Assembly (NCBI GenBank): GCA_937888775.1
Contig: CALAQT010000564.1
Span: 1 to 21,644 of the forward strand
Direction: 5' to 3'
Source of the DNA: an uncultured Actinomycetes bacterium
GTDB taxonomy: Bacteria > Actinomycetota > Thermoleophilia > Solirubrobacterales > Solirubrobacteraceae
Length of the DNA: 21,644 bases
Shown in pieces: positions 8,079-15,515 of the stretch. The position numbers and the translations under genes were made by a program. Under the pieces are notes generated by a model. The model was not told where the DNA came from, did not search any database, and worked only from the letters and a program-made list of their open reading frames with translations. The first letter of the stretch is position 1. Each line of letters starts with the position of its first letter.

Positions 8079-8840
8079 TCAGAGTTTCAGGCGTACCGTG
8101 ATGGAACGCTTCGCGTCGGTCACGCTCGCCGCGGGATGGGAGAACCAGAGAATCGCGTCGAAGATCCGGATGAGTGGTCGAGTTATCCCGTCTTTGGCTA
8201 GTTCCGCCTGGATGCGCTGAAGGACATCAAGGTTGCGGCGCCCTTCGCGGCGAATCGCGGTAACGAGTCGCTGCGCGATCGCGACGCGCTGGTCCACAGT
8301 GGGGCTCGCCGGCAGGGTGACGCCCATCATCTCCGCGACGAGCTGGTCCAGTATCGGCACGAGCCGCGGGCGCTTGAGGTGCAGCAGTTTGGTGGCGCTG
8401 GCAAGGCCGATCCCGGGATGGACGCAGGCGCCGATTGCAGCAGCCAACGCGGCGTCGCCGTTGGTCGCTCTCCATTCATCCTGGTCGGCTTCGACCAGAT
8501 CGAGGTCAGCGGGAATCTCGCGTAACCACCTTTGGCCGCTCGCGAGCACCGAGTCCCACAAGCTGTGCTTGCTTCGAGACCGCATTGTGGTGTTCATCGC
8601 GATCACATCTTCGACCACGACGCGGTTGGGGTTGCCGAGTCCAGCCAGCGAGTCGTAGCCGCCCAGCCTCGCGCTTGGGTCCGCGATGAAGAAGGCGCGG
8701 GCCAGCGCCAGGCCGTCGAGCATCAGCTCCTCGCCGTCCTCGCGTTGTACATGAAGGTTGTAGTCATTGCCGGCCACCAGCACGATCGTAACTCGGGGGC
8801 TGAACGTAGGAGTCGTGGGCACGTCGCCATCGAGAGCCAC
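8079..8840 (-). CDS. DUF6308-like protein
   Basis: Cytoplasmic protein of up to 253 residues. The segment ATKLLHLKRPRLVPILDQLV (149-168) matches what I recall of DUF6308 proteins, as do an N-terminal YDSLAGLGNPNRVVVEDVIAM segment (62-82) and a central IPADLDLVEA stretch. The biochemical function of that family is unknown to me. The gene is convergent with the McrBC-like pair, so it belongs to the same accessory block but not the same transcript. The start is uncertain: the frame opens with GTG at 8838-8840 without a clear ribosome site, and a later GTG (VTIVLVAGND) is possible. The 5' part before residue 17 looks poorly conserved. Confidence 0.72.
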   Translation of the reverse strand: MALDGDVPTTPTFSPRVTIVLVAGNDYNLHVQREDGEELMLDGLALARAFFIADPSARLGGYDSLAGLGNPNRVVVEDVIAMNTTMRSRSKHSLWDSVLASGQRWLREIPADLDLVEADQDEWRATNGDAALAAAIGACVHPGIGLASATKLLHLKRPRLVPILDQLVAEMMGVTLPASPTVDQRVAIAQRLVTAIRREGRRNLDVLQRIQAELAKDGITRPLIRIFDAILWFSHPAASVTDAKRSITVRLKL

Positions 8841-9246
8841 GCGCCAGGAAGCGTCCGCTCAGCCTTGGTTGCTGAGACGGCGTTCTCCTGAGACGCGCCG
8901 CATCGCGTGACGCCCCTAGCCCGCAAGCCAGGAGCGCTGAGACCTGGCTTTGGCGCGCCGCGAGCATCCGGCCGGCGGCGGAGGCCGCACCTGGGTTGCG
9001 CGGGCAGCAGGGCGGCGCGGATCGCTAGCTGCGATCCGTAACGGCTGCAAGCACAAGCGCTGGAAGCAGCAGTCCGCCGCAGCTCGCCGGCGTGGCCATC
9101 GGACTTGCGCAATCGCCCAAAAGGGAGGCGTCGCACTTTGAATTGTTCTCACTCGCGGGCCTGAGGCCGCAGTTATGCGACGGTTCGCCCACCAACGCCT
9201 CCTGCCATTTTTTGGACGCGGCGTCGCTGCTAGAGCCTGAGGCGCT
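8841..9246. other. Intergenic, no supported gene
   Basis: About 400 bases upstream of the DUF6308-like gene and downstream of the zinc-ribbon/HTH gene, both on the minus strand. A small inverted repeat GGATCG...CGATCC (around 9018-9036, loop about 7) is visible. No terminator with a T-run and no small gene with a ribosome site was found. Confidence 0.4.
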
Positions 9247-9714
9247 TCAGCAGCCGTCGAGTTCGTGCGGCGCGCGGCCGAGTGCGCGGACCAGACGGCT
9301 GGCCGTCGCGATGCTAACTCTGGTCTGCATCGCGCCGCGCCTGGCGGGGGAGTAGCCGAACGCGCGGTCAAAGTCGGCTTGGCGGATGCCCATGCGGTGG
9401 GCGACCTCGGCCCGTGTGAGGTCGGAGTCGCGGGCGAGCTCGTGCTCGAGGAAGGCGCGAGCTCGCGTGACCGGGATGCTGTCAAGCCGATACTGATCGA
9501 GCTCGCGGCGGTCGCGCTCGTCCTCGACTAGCTCGCGGACCCGGGCTGGCGGCAGGCCGAGTTTCGCGGCGGCCTGCTGGATCGTCTGTTTTTGCTCGTC
9601 GACCAGTCGCCACGCGACCCGCCGGCGCTGGGTGCACGACGGGCAGGTGCGGCTGAGCTGGTCGCAGCGCGGGCAGTCCTCGCTGCCGCGACTGGGGCGC
9701 GTCATCGTCGTCAT
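9247..9714 (-). CDS. Zinc-ribbon / helix-turn-helix regulator
   Basis: Predicted DNA-binding protein of 155 residues. The start is firm: ATG at 9714 sits six bases after AGGAGG (9721-9726 on the complement). The N-terminus has four cysteines C14, C17, C24, C27 (CPRC-x6-CPSC), a likely zinc ribbon. A first helix-turn-helix covers about 44-66 (TIQQAAAKLGLPPARVREL). A second, Cro/C1-like one covers about 99-154: LTRAEVAHRMGIRQADFDRA, then VSIATASRLVRALGRAPHEL, the usual end of an Xre-type domain. It diverges from the repeat-array gene starting near 10161, which also combines an HTH with a zinc ribbon. It may regulate that gene or itself (inference). No known family name fits the whole protein. 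Confidence 0.8.
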   Translation of the reverse strand: MTTMTRPSRGSEDCPRCDQLSRTCPSCTQRRRVAWRLVDEQKQTIQQAAAKLGLPPARVRELVEDERDRRELDQYRLDSIPVTRARAFLEHELARDSDLTRAEVAHRMGIRQADFDRAFGYSPARRGAMQTRVSIATASRLVRALGRAPHELDGC

Positions 9715-10160
9715 CTGTGTCCTCCTGTGCTGCTCTGGCGTGAAGGCGCGCGCCCGATGAGTACCGGCCACTGTCTCGCTGCGGCCGCGAGCGCGGTAGA
9801 TGACGCCGGTCTTGATCTGTGCCCCCCGGGGTGTCGTCGCGTGCCCCCGTAGGTGCCGCGGGCGCCCGAGGCTGACGCGTACTGGTCGTACCCCGGTGCG
9901 CGCCCGCTCTGCCCCGGGCTGTGCGCGTTCGAGCGCCAACGCTGCTCGACTGCCTGAGACCGAGCGGGTTGCGCGGCTCGAATGGGATGCGCCTAGCCCG
10001 CAGCCGGTGCGACTCCCAGCCAAGGTCGCCGCCATTCGAGGTCGCCGACGGCGTGTCCGGAGCAACGCTCCTGACCGCCAGACGCGCGAACATAGGCCTT
10101 GTGGGATCGAGAGCACGGAGGCAGGCGCCTGATGCGTTCAAGCAGCCGGCGGGTCCGGCG
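9715..10160. promoter_or_regulatory. Divergent intergenic region, HTH regulator / repeat-array gene
   Basis: A 446-base divergent region carrying the AGGAGG site of the regulator (9721-9726) and, presumably, promoters for both genes. A CCCCGGGG palindrome occurs near 9824-9833. I see no convincing -10/-35 pair. The repeat-array frame remains open through much of this region, so the true start of that gene could lie upstream of 10161. A GGAGG ten bases before ATG 10133 exists, but that ATG is in another frame. Confidence 0.35.
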
Positions 10161-11081
10161 ATGCGGCGCTCAGACCAACCGGTGCGTGTTCGGTCGCGCG
10201 GCGGCCCGCCGCAGTCGCGGTGGCGGCCCGCCGAGCGGTGGGTCCCGCACGGCACTTGGTCGCGCGAGCGGATCCAGCTCGTGGTGCAGGACTGGGTCCG
10301 GGAGACAGGGGATCCGCCGCGGATCTACGAGTGGTCTCCGAGCCAGGCCCGTGCGGCGGGTGTTTATAACGCTCGCTGCGGGATCTGGGAGCGCGAGCAT
10401 CCGCGCTGGCCGAGCTCCAATACCGTGGCGGAGTATTTCGGGACTTGGTGCGAGGGGCTGGCGGCCGCTGGCGTGACGGTGACGTCCCGTCGGCCGCCGG
10501 GCACGCTTGGTGAGCGAGTCGACGGCGCTCGGCGTCTTGCGGCGCGGGGAATGCTGCAGGCCGAGATCGCTGCGCTGCTCGAGGTGACGCGCTCGACGGT
10601 GTCGACGTATCTGAGCGCGGGGAGGTGCGCGTGCGGCGAGCCGGTGATCAGGTCCCGGTCGGTACCGCGCTGCCGGCGCTGTGCCTCGCGCGCGGCGCGG
10701 CCGCCGGTGTGGGATCCGGCGAGCGTTCTCGCCGTCTACCGGACGTGGCAGATGGAGACCGGCAGCCGACCACTGAAAATGGACTGGTCGCCCGAGCACG
10801 AGCAGTCGGAGAAGTGGCATCGCGACTTTCCTCGCTGGCCGAGCGCCGGCGAGGTGGATGGCGCCTTTGGCCGCTGGGGGGAGCTTGTGGCCTCCGCGGG
10901 CGATCCGCCCGCACGCCCGGCGCCACGCTGGGACCGGGGCCGAGTCCTGGCGGCTCTGCAGGAGCTATCGGAGGAGCTCGGGCGCACACCTCGCAGCGCC
11001 GACCTCGGGGGACTATCCGGGCATGCCGAGCATTGGGACGATCGGGAAGCGGTGCGGTTCGTGGGCGGCGGCGCTCGCTGA
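10161..11081 (+). CDS. Homing-endonuclease-associated repeat protein, N-terminal part (frameshifted)
   Basis: First part of a large repeat protein. From ATG 10161 it encodes a basic leader, then repeat 1 from W at 10257 (WSRERIQLVVQDWVRETGDP...WPSSNTVAEYFGTWCEGLAAAG). A helix-turn-helix follows (ARRLAARGMLQAEIAALLEV, then TRSTVSTYL), then a Cys cluster CACGEP...RCRRC that looks like a zinc ribbon, repeat 2 (W at 10710), and the first half of repeat 3 (W at 10929, WDRGRVLAALQELSEELGRT). At the G5 run 11007-11011 the repeat consensus jumps to the +1 frame; after it this frame gives only non-repeat residues before the stop at 11079-11081. So residues after about 283 are probably spurious. The exact start is uncertain because ATG 10161 lacks a strong ribosome site; GTG 10180 is an alternative. 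Confidence 0.75.
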   Translation: MRRSDQPVRVRSRGGPPQSRWRPAERWVPHGTWSRERIQLVVQDWVRETGDPPRIYEWSPSQARAAGVYNARCGIWEREHPRWPSSNTVAEYFGTWCEGLAAAGVTVTSRRPPGTLGERVDGARRLAARGMLQAEIAALLEVTRSTVSTYLSAGRCACGEPVIRSRSVPRCRRCASRAARPPVWDPASVLAVYRTWQMETGSRPLKMDWSPEHEQSEKWHRDFPRWPSAGEVDGAFGRWGELVASAGDPPARPAPRWDRGRVLAALQELSEELGRTPRSADLGGLSGHAEHWDDREAVRFVGGGAR

Positions 11082-13245
11082 GCTCGGCATGACACCGGCG
11101 CGTCGCGTGTACTCCGACCGCGATCTGATCGTCGTGGTGCAGTTGGCTCATCGGGCCCTTGGGAGGCCGCCGAGACCGAGTGACCTCCAGGCCGGTCGCC
11201 CGCAAGCAAAGTCGATCAGTCGCCGGTTTGGCAGCTGGGATGCGGCGCTGCGCGCGGCCGGGATCGAACCGCCGGCGCCTCGGCAGTGGACCCGCGGTCA
11301 GATCGCCAACGCGCTATGTGCATGGGCACAGGAAAACGGCCGGCGGCCGACGTACGGGGAGTGGCTGGCCGGCGACCCGGACGAAGAACGCCCCACCGTG
11401 GCGCTCGCCGCAGCCCGACTCGGCTCATGGCCGCTCGCGCTTCACGCTGCGGGTCTCGCTCCCGAGCCGCGGCGATGGACGCCCGAGCTGATCGCCGAGG
11501 CGCTTCGCGCGTGGACGCGCGCACACGGTTGCGCGCCGACCGGGAGCGCGTGGAACGCCACCAGGACGAGCAGTGCGCACCCGTCGCTCAGCACGGTCGT
11601 CGCACGCTTCGGACGCTGGTCAAACGCACTCCGGGCGGCGGGGGTCGCGAAGTCTCGCAAGCCCGGTCGCGCCGAGCCGCGGGTGAGCAGGTCGTCGCGC
11701 CGGATCACGTTCACCGACCGGGAGGTGATCGCCGCGCTGTGTGCCGACGCAGAGTCCCGCGGCCGCTCGCCGCGCCGGAGCGACTGGACCGGTCGCCCCA
11801 GGACCGAGCCGGGCGTCCGAGCGGTCATGGGCCACTTCGGCTCGTGGAACGCGGGCCTTCGTGCCGCGGGGCTCAAGGTCACCCACGAGACCGGCGAGTG
11901 GACCAGGGAGGCGGTGATCGCCGCGCTGCGAGCCGACGCGTCCGCTCGGGGACGCGCCCCACGGCGGGAGGACTGGCGGCCGGCGACGAGCGCTCGCCCG
12001 CAGGCCGGGATCGTTGAGAACAGGTTCGGGTCGTGGACCGCAGGCCTGCGCGCGGCGGGACTCGAGGTGAGCCACGACCCGCGTCGGTGGACGCGGGAAG
12101 CGGTCCTGGCCGCGCTGCGCCGCCGGGAGCGAGAGCTGGGCAGGCCGCCGACCTCGAGCGAGCTGGAGCGCCCGCCCGGCCCTGACTACCCGAGCACCGC
12201 GATCGTACGCCGCCGATTCGGGAGCTGGACCAGTGCCTGCCGTGAGCTCGGATGGGAGGTCCAGACGCCGGGCCGCCGCGGCGATGAGGAGATCATCGCC
12301 GCCGTGCGCGCAGCCGGCTTGGAGCTCGGCGACGAGCTCACCCGGGCGACGTTCGCCGAGCTCGCGCGCGAGCGCGGGTGGCCGAGCGAGGGCGCGGTCA
12401 AGAAGCGGTTCGGGTCGTGGGCGGCGGCGCAGCGGGCAAGCGGGCTTCCCGCGCGCACCAGGGTCGCGGCCTGGAGCGAGGCCGAGATCGTCGCGGCGCT
12501 CCACGCGGCGCAGCGAGAGCTCGGCCAGGTGCCGACCCGGCAGGAGTACACGGGGCTCGCGCGCGTGCGTGGCTGGCCAAGCGAGACGGTGGTGACCGGC
12601 CGCTACGGTCGCTGGGATGACGTGCTGTGCGCCGCCGGCCTGACGCCCCCGCCGGACTGGACACGCGAGCGGGTGATCGCGGCGCTGCGCGCTGACGCCG
12701 AGGCTCACGGGGAGCCGCCGAGGCAGAGTGACTGGTCTAGCGGGTCGGCCGAGCATCCGTCGCGCAAAACGGTGCTGGCTCTCTTTGACGGCTCTTGGAA
12801 TCGCGCGCTCGAGGCGGCGGGTTTGGCGGTGAGATACGAACGCGGCTGGACACGCGAGCGGGTGATCGACGCGCTCCGCTCCGACGTGGAGCGTCGCGGG
12901 CGCTCGCCGCGAACAGCGGAGTGGTTTCACTCGGGGCCGGGACGGCCGACGGTCGGGATCGTGCGCCACCATTTCGGGACGTGGAACGCCGGGTTGCGGG
13001 CCGCGGGACTCGACGTGAGCCACGAGATGGGCAAGTGGACGCGCGAGACGGTGTTGGATGCCCTGCGCGGATTGGAGCGTGAGTTGGGCAGGCCGCCCAC
13101 GTCAAGCGAGCTTGATCGCTCACCAGGGCCTGGCTACCCGTCCGCGACGACCGTCTCACGCCGGCTCGGGAGCTGGGCGAACGTGTGCCGGGAGCTCGGC
13201 TGGCCGCTGGGGTCGCGTGCCGCAGCTTCCGGGGCGATCGGATGA
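10257..13245 (+). repeat. Coding array of 14 HNH_repeat-like units
   Basis: Fourteen protein-level repeats, most 59-63 residues, interrupted after unit 1 by an HTH plus Cys cluster. Units 7-8-9 (11710, 11899, 12088) resemble units 12-13-14 (12658, 12847, 13036), and each pair is exactly 948 nt apart. Units 10 and 11 form a separate type sharing ARERGWPSE / ARVRGWPSE in place of the DW...PS segment. This order shows segmental duplication of a five-unit register. Units 1 and 2 carry a longer insert before WPS. Confidence 0.82.
11011..13245 (+). CDS. Homing-endonuclease-associated repeat protein, repeats 3-14 (frameshifted continuation)
   Basis: Continuation of the same protein in the next frame: DYPGMPSIGTIGKRCGSW completes repeat 3, then repeats 4-14 follow at 11110, 11287, 11476, 11710, 11899, 12088, about 12269, 12472, 12658, 12847 and 13036. 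The usual period is 59-63 residues. The consensus is W-T-R-x-x-V-I-A-A-L-R ... G-R-x-P ... P-S-x-x-T-V ... R-F-G-S-W-x-x-A-L-R-A-A-G-L, the pattern of the HNH_repeat family found beside homing-endonuclease domains. No HNH, GIY-YIG, LAGLIDADG or PD-(D/E)xK motif is visible. The frame is open back to ATG 10858, but the part before 11011 is a shadow of the upstream frame. If expressed separately a start near ATG 11023 is possible. Role is probably DNA binding (inference from the family). Confidence 0.8.
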   Translation, partial: DYPGMPSIGTIGKRCGSWAAALAELGMTPARRVYSDRDLIVVVQLAHRALGRPPRPSDLQAGRPQAKSISRRFGSWDAALRAAGIEPPAPRQWTRGQIANALCAWAQENGRRPTYGEWLAGDPDEERPTVALAAARLGSWPLALHAAGLAPEPRRWTPELIAEALRAWTRAHGCAPTGSAWNATRTSSAHPSLSTVVARFGRWSNALRAAGVAKSRKPGRAEPRVSRSSRRITFTDREVIAALCADAESRGRSPRRSDWTGRPRTEPGVRAVMGHFGSWNAGLRAAGLKVTHETGEWTREAVIAALRADASARGRAPRREDWRPATSARPQAGIVENRFGSWTAGLRAAGLEVSHDPRRWTREAVLAALRRRERELGRPPTSSELERPPGPDYPSTAIVRRRFGSWTSACRELGWEVQTPGRRGDEEIIAAVRAAGLELGDELTRATFAELARERGWPSEGAVKKRFGSWAAAQRASGLPARTRVAAWSEAEIVAALHAAQRELGQVPTRQEYTGLARVRGWPSETVVTGRYGRWDDVLCAAGLTPPPDWTRERVIAALRADAEAHGEPPRQSDWSSGSAEHPSRKTVLALFDGSWNRALEAAGLAVRYERGWTRERVIDALRSDVERRGRSPRTAEWFHSGPGRPTVGIVRHHFGTWNAGLRAAGLDVSHEMGKWTRETVLDALRGLERELGRPPTSSELDRSPGPGYPSATTVSRRLGSWANVCRELGWPLGSRAAASGAIG

Positions 13246-13376
13246 GCGACTACCGGACGCGCTGGACAGACCACATGGCCAAAAAAAAGAGAGATGGCGG
13301 CTGACGTTTCACGTTTCGGCTCGCATCACGTCGGACCAGCACCGCGTTCGTAGCGCTGGGGCGCGCCGCGGCCTTT

Positions 13377-13400
13377 CGCCCCGAGCGCGGGCTCGGGGCG
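13377..13400. terminator. Possible bidirectional hairpin terminator
   Basis: A perfect 10-bp stem, CGCCCCGAGC / GCTCGGGGCG, with a 4-base loop lies between the convergent ends of the repeat-array gene (stop at 13245) and the gene ending at 13421. No T-run follows on either strand, so this would be a non-canonical terminator of the kind common in high-GC actinobacteria. Confidence 0.4.
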
Positions 13401-13420
13401 GAAGCGTCGAACGGTCTCGG

Positions 13421-13972
13421 CTAGGCAGCCGTGTCGAGGTGCTCGTCGTCACCAAGGTCAAGGTCGGCGAGGTCTGACTCGCCGCGGTGCGCTTGCAGCT
13501 CGACGGTGGTCTCGTGCTCGGCGTCGAGCACGAACCCGTCGCGGTTGAGCGCGACGAGGGTGGGGGAGAGCATCGGGCGCAGGAATTCCCACACGGCGCC
13601 GCGCAGCGGGTTAGCGCCGCCGGGGAGTGCGTCGCGCAGCTTGCGGGCCAAGCGCTCGGAGCCCAGTGCCTTGGTGCGGGTCACGCCGTGGGGGTCGAGC
13701 TCTAACGCGGCGTCGATGCGAGCCGTGAGTTGGGCGATGCCTCGCAGCGGGTCGGGGTCATCGAGCGCGCGCCGCAGCTCGGCGTCGAGGATCGCGTCGA
13801 TCTGCCGTGGCTCGTGGCGGCCGCTGTCGCCGACGGGTTGCTGGCGCTCTTGGGTCTGTCCAGCCGGGTTGCGCGACGTCGCAGAGCGGTCGCTCGCGCG
13901 TCGAGTGAAGGTCGAACGGTGCGACGTATCGGTGTGAGTAAAGTCCGCGCAGGTGACGTTTGTCCTGCTCAC
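13421..13972 (-). CDS. Hypothetical protein with acidic C-terminus
   Basis: Protein of about 183 residues, family not recognised. Visible features are a polar, Arg/Gln-rich N-terminus, a central helical part (RQIDAILDAELRRALDDPDP, then IAQLTARIDAAL), a GVTRTKALGSERLARKLRD segment, a conserved-looking GAVWEFLRPMLSPTLVALN and an acidic tail SDLADLDLGDDEHLDTAA. The start is undecided: GTG 13972, ATG 13990 and ATG 14068 are in frame, none with a ribosome site, and no start codon occurs between 13972 and the middle of the protein. All options overlap the 5' end of the divergent dehydrogenase gene starting at 13953. It faces the repeat-array gene tail to tail. Confidence 0.6.
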   Translation of the reverse strand: MSRTNVTCADFTHTDTSHRSTFTRRASDRSATSRNPAGQTQERQQPVGDSGRHEPRQIDAILDAELRRALDDPDPLRGIAQLTARIDAALELDPHGVTRTKALGSERLARKLRDALPGGANPLRGAVWEFLRPMLSPTLVALNRDGFVLDAEHETTVELQAHRGESDLADLDLGDDEHLDTAA

Positions 13973-14786
13973 CGGCGCCACTCGCGGCATCGGCCGCGCC
14001 GCCGCGATCGAGCTTGCCCGACAGGGCGCCGAGGTTGCGCTCGTCGGTCGCGACGGCGAGCGCGTCAAGGCCGTCGCTGTGGAGGCCGCGGCGGCCGGCC
14101 GGGGTGCGCCGATGCATGAGCACGTCGCCGACTTGACGCTGATGTCCGACGTTCGAGCGCTGGCTGACGAGGTCCGCGGACGCTACGAGCACATCGACGT
14201 CCTCGCCAACAATGCCGGGGCATTGTTCGCCTCGCGCAAGGACACTTCAGAGGGCTTCGAGCAGACCTTTGCTCTGAACCATCTGGCGCCGTTCCTGCTG
14301 ACCAACCTGCTGCGTGATCGCCTGGACGGCGGTCGCGTCGTGACAACCGCCTCCGACGCCCACAAGGCCGCTGTCCTTGATCTCGACGACCTGCAGTCCG
14401 AGAAGTCCTACGCCGCGATGCGGGTGTACGGCACCTCGAAGCTGTGCAACATCCTGTTCACGCGCGAGCTGGCCAGGCGGGCGCCGCAGCTGCACGCCAA
14501 CTGCTTTCACCCGGGCGTCGTGCGTACCGGCTTCGGCAAGAACGACAACGGCGTCTGGAAGGCCCTCACGACGATCGGCGCTCCGTTCTTCCGCTCGCCG
14601 CAGCGCGGCGCTCGCTCGCTGGTCTGGCTAGCCCTGTCTGACGAGGCCGGTGCCCTCACGGGCGAGTACGTACAGGACGAGAAGGTGCTGGCGCCAAGCG
14701 CCCAGGCCCAAGACGACACACTCGCCGAGCTTCTGTGGGAGCGCAGCGCGCAGCTCGTGGGCCTGCCCGCCGACGCGGTGGCCTGA
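13953..14786 (+). CDS. Short-chain dehydrogenase/reductase
   Basis: Cytosolic NAD(P)-dependent oxidoreductase, 277 residues, classical SDR Rossmann fold. It shows the cofactor motif TGATRGIG (7-14), NNAG (86-89) and the catalytic tetrad N109, S134, Y159 and K163 (YGTSK). Overall order and the CFHPGVVRTGFG segment place it near the retinol dehydrogenase / protochlorophyllide-reductase-like SDRs; the substrate cannot be told. R11 after the Gly motif and VGRDG at the end of strand 2 suggest NADPH (inference). It starts with GTG 13953, which lacks a good ribosome site and overlaps the 5' end of the divergent minus-strand gene. It appears intact and monocistronic. Confidence 0.92.
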   Translation: MTFVLLTGATRGIGRAAAIELARQGAEVALVGRDGERVKAVAVEAAAAGRGAPMHEHVADLTLMSDVRALADEVRGRYEHIDVLANNAGALFASRKDTSEGFEQTFALNHLAPFLLTNLLRDRLDGGRVVTTASDAHKAAVLDLDDLQSEKSYAAMRVYGTSKLCNILFTRELARRAPQLHANCFHPGVVRTGFGKNDNGVWKALTTIGAPFFRSPQRGARSLVWLALSDEAGALTGEYVQDEKVLAPSAQAQDDTLAELLWERSAQLVGLPADAVA

Positions 14787-14829
14787 CGGCGCCTAACCCT
14801 CGCCTAGCCCCAGGACGCGTTCGTGACGG

Positions 14830-15030
14830 CTAAGCGCGGTTGGTGGCGCGGGCGCGTTTCGCCCAGTGCGCGGTGATCTCTCGCGCGCGGGCGGTGCGGT
14901 AACTGATCCCGCGGCGGATCGGCTCGATCACGAGCTCGCCGCCGTTCTTGTCGGTGACGTAGGCCTCGAACTCGTAGCCGCGCTTGTTCAGCCGGACGAT
15001 GTCACCGGTTCGGATTGCGGCGGTGCGCAT
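14830..15030 (-). CDS. Small basic beta-rich protein, ssb operon
   Basis: A 66-residue basic protein of unknown function. Its ATG (15030) overlaps the stop of the upstream coiled-coil gene as TGATG, and GGAG lies at 15033-15036, so translation is coupled. The N-terminal RTGDIVRLNKRGYEFEAYV, then GGELVIEPI, looks like a small SH3/KOW-like barrel; a basic helix RTARAREITAHWAKRAR ends the protein. It resembles in plan the acidic small protein at 19459-19689 (TIGDVVEIAGRRYDVVSDKEGG) but the two are not clearly homologous. Being co-transcribed with ssb suggests a nucleic-acid-linked role (inference). Confidence 0.7.
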   Translation of the reverse strand: MRTAAIRTGDIVRLNKRGYEFEAYVTDKNGGELVIEPIRRGISYRTARAREITAHWAKRARATNRA

Positions 15031-15476
15031 CACTCCATCTCCGCGCCGCGCGCACCGGTCCCACGCAGTCGGGTGCGCACGTTCGAGACCATTTCGAGCA
15101 GCCGGCGAGAGTAGACCGGCCCGCGCGCGACGCCCGATTGGGCCGGCGCGCACGCTGCGGTTTCGCTGATCGCCGGCCCGGGCCGGACCTGCTTGCCGAG
15201 TCGGGCTGCCTGGGCGCCATCCTCCGGCGCCCGCGGAGACGGTGCGACGACCGACACGCCCGTGAGGCGATCCAGGAGCGCGATCCGTTCCTCGACTGCG
15301 CTCAGGATGATCTCGACCTGTTGGCGTTCGCTTCGTAGCGTCTCGCTTCGACGCGCCAGCTCATCGCGCTTGCGTGCGAGCTTTGCCCGCTCGGCGGCGG
15401 CAGCGCGGTGCAGCCGAGCGGACGTGCCCGGCCCGGCGGCCCGCGGGGTCCGCGCGGGTGCGGTGGGATTCGACAT
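15030..15476 (-). CDS. Coiled-coil protein, ssb operon
   Basis: Protein of 148 residues, family not recognised. After a Pro/Ala-rich N-terminus (1-20) there is a long charged helix, about 21-70 (AAAERAKLARKRDELARRSE, then TLRSERQQVEIILSAVEERI, then ALLDRLTG), likely a coiled coil. A disordered Pro/Ala linker follows, then a C-terminal basic patch SRRLLEMVSNVRTRLRG. It lies 39 bases after the ssb stop and overlaps the next gene by one base (TGATG), so the three genes form an operon. ATG 15476 has no good ribosome site. It may be an SSB partner or scaffold (speculative). Confidence 0.68.
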   Translation of the reverse strand: MSNPTAPARTPRAAGPGTSARLHRAAAAERAKLARKRDELARRSETLRSERQQVEIILSAVEERIALLDRLTGVSVVAPSPRAPEDGAQAARLGKQVRPGPAISETAACAPAQSGVARGPVYSRRLLEMVSNVRTRLRGTGARGAEME

Positions 15477-15515
15477 CAGAGGTGCTCGATGCGGGGGTTC
15501 ACCTACGTGCGCCTT

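Noticed and set aside
11620..13023. 467-residue minus-strand open frame opposite the repeat array
   Set aside because: Repetitive only because it mirrors the repeats on the other strand; Arg/Pro-rich, no ribosome site.
13275..13303. Tiny frame MAKKKRDGG with an A8 run after the repeat-array gene
   Set aside because: Nine codons, no ribosome site; the A8 run is notable in GC-rich DNA but unsupported as a gene.
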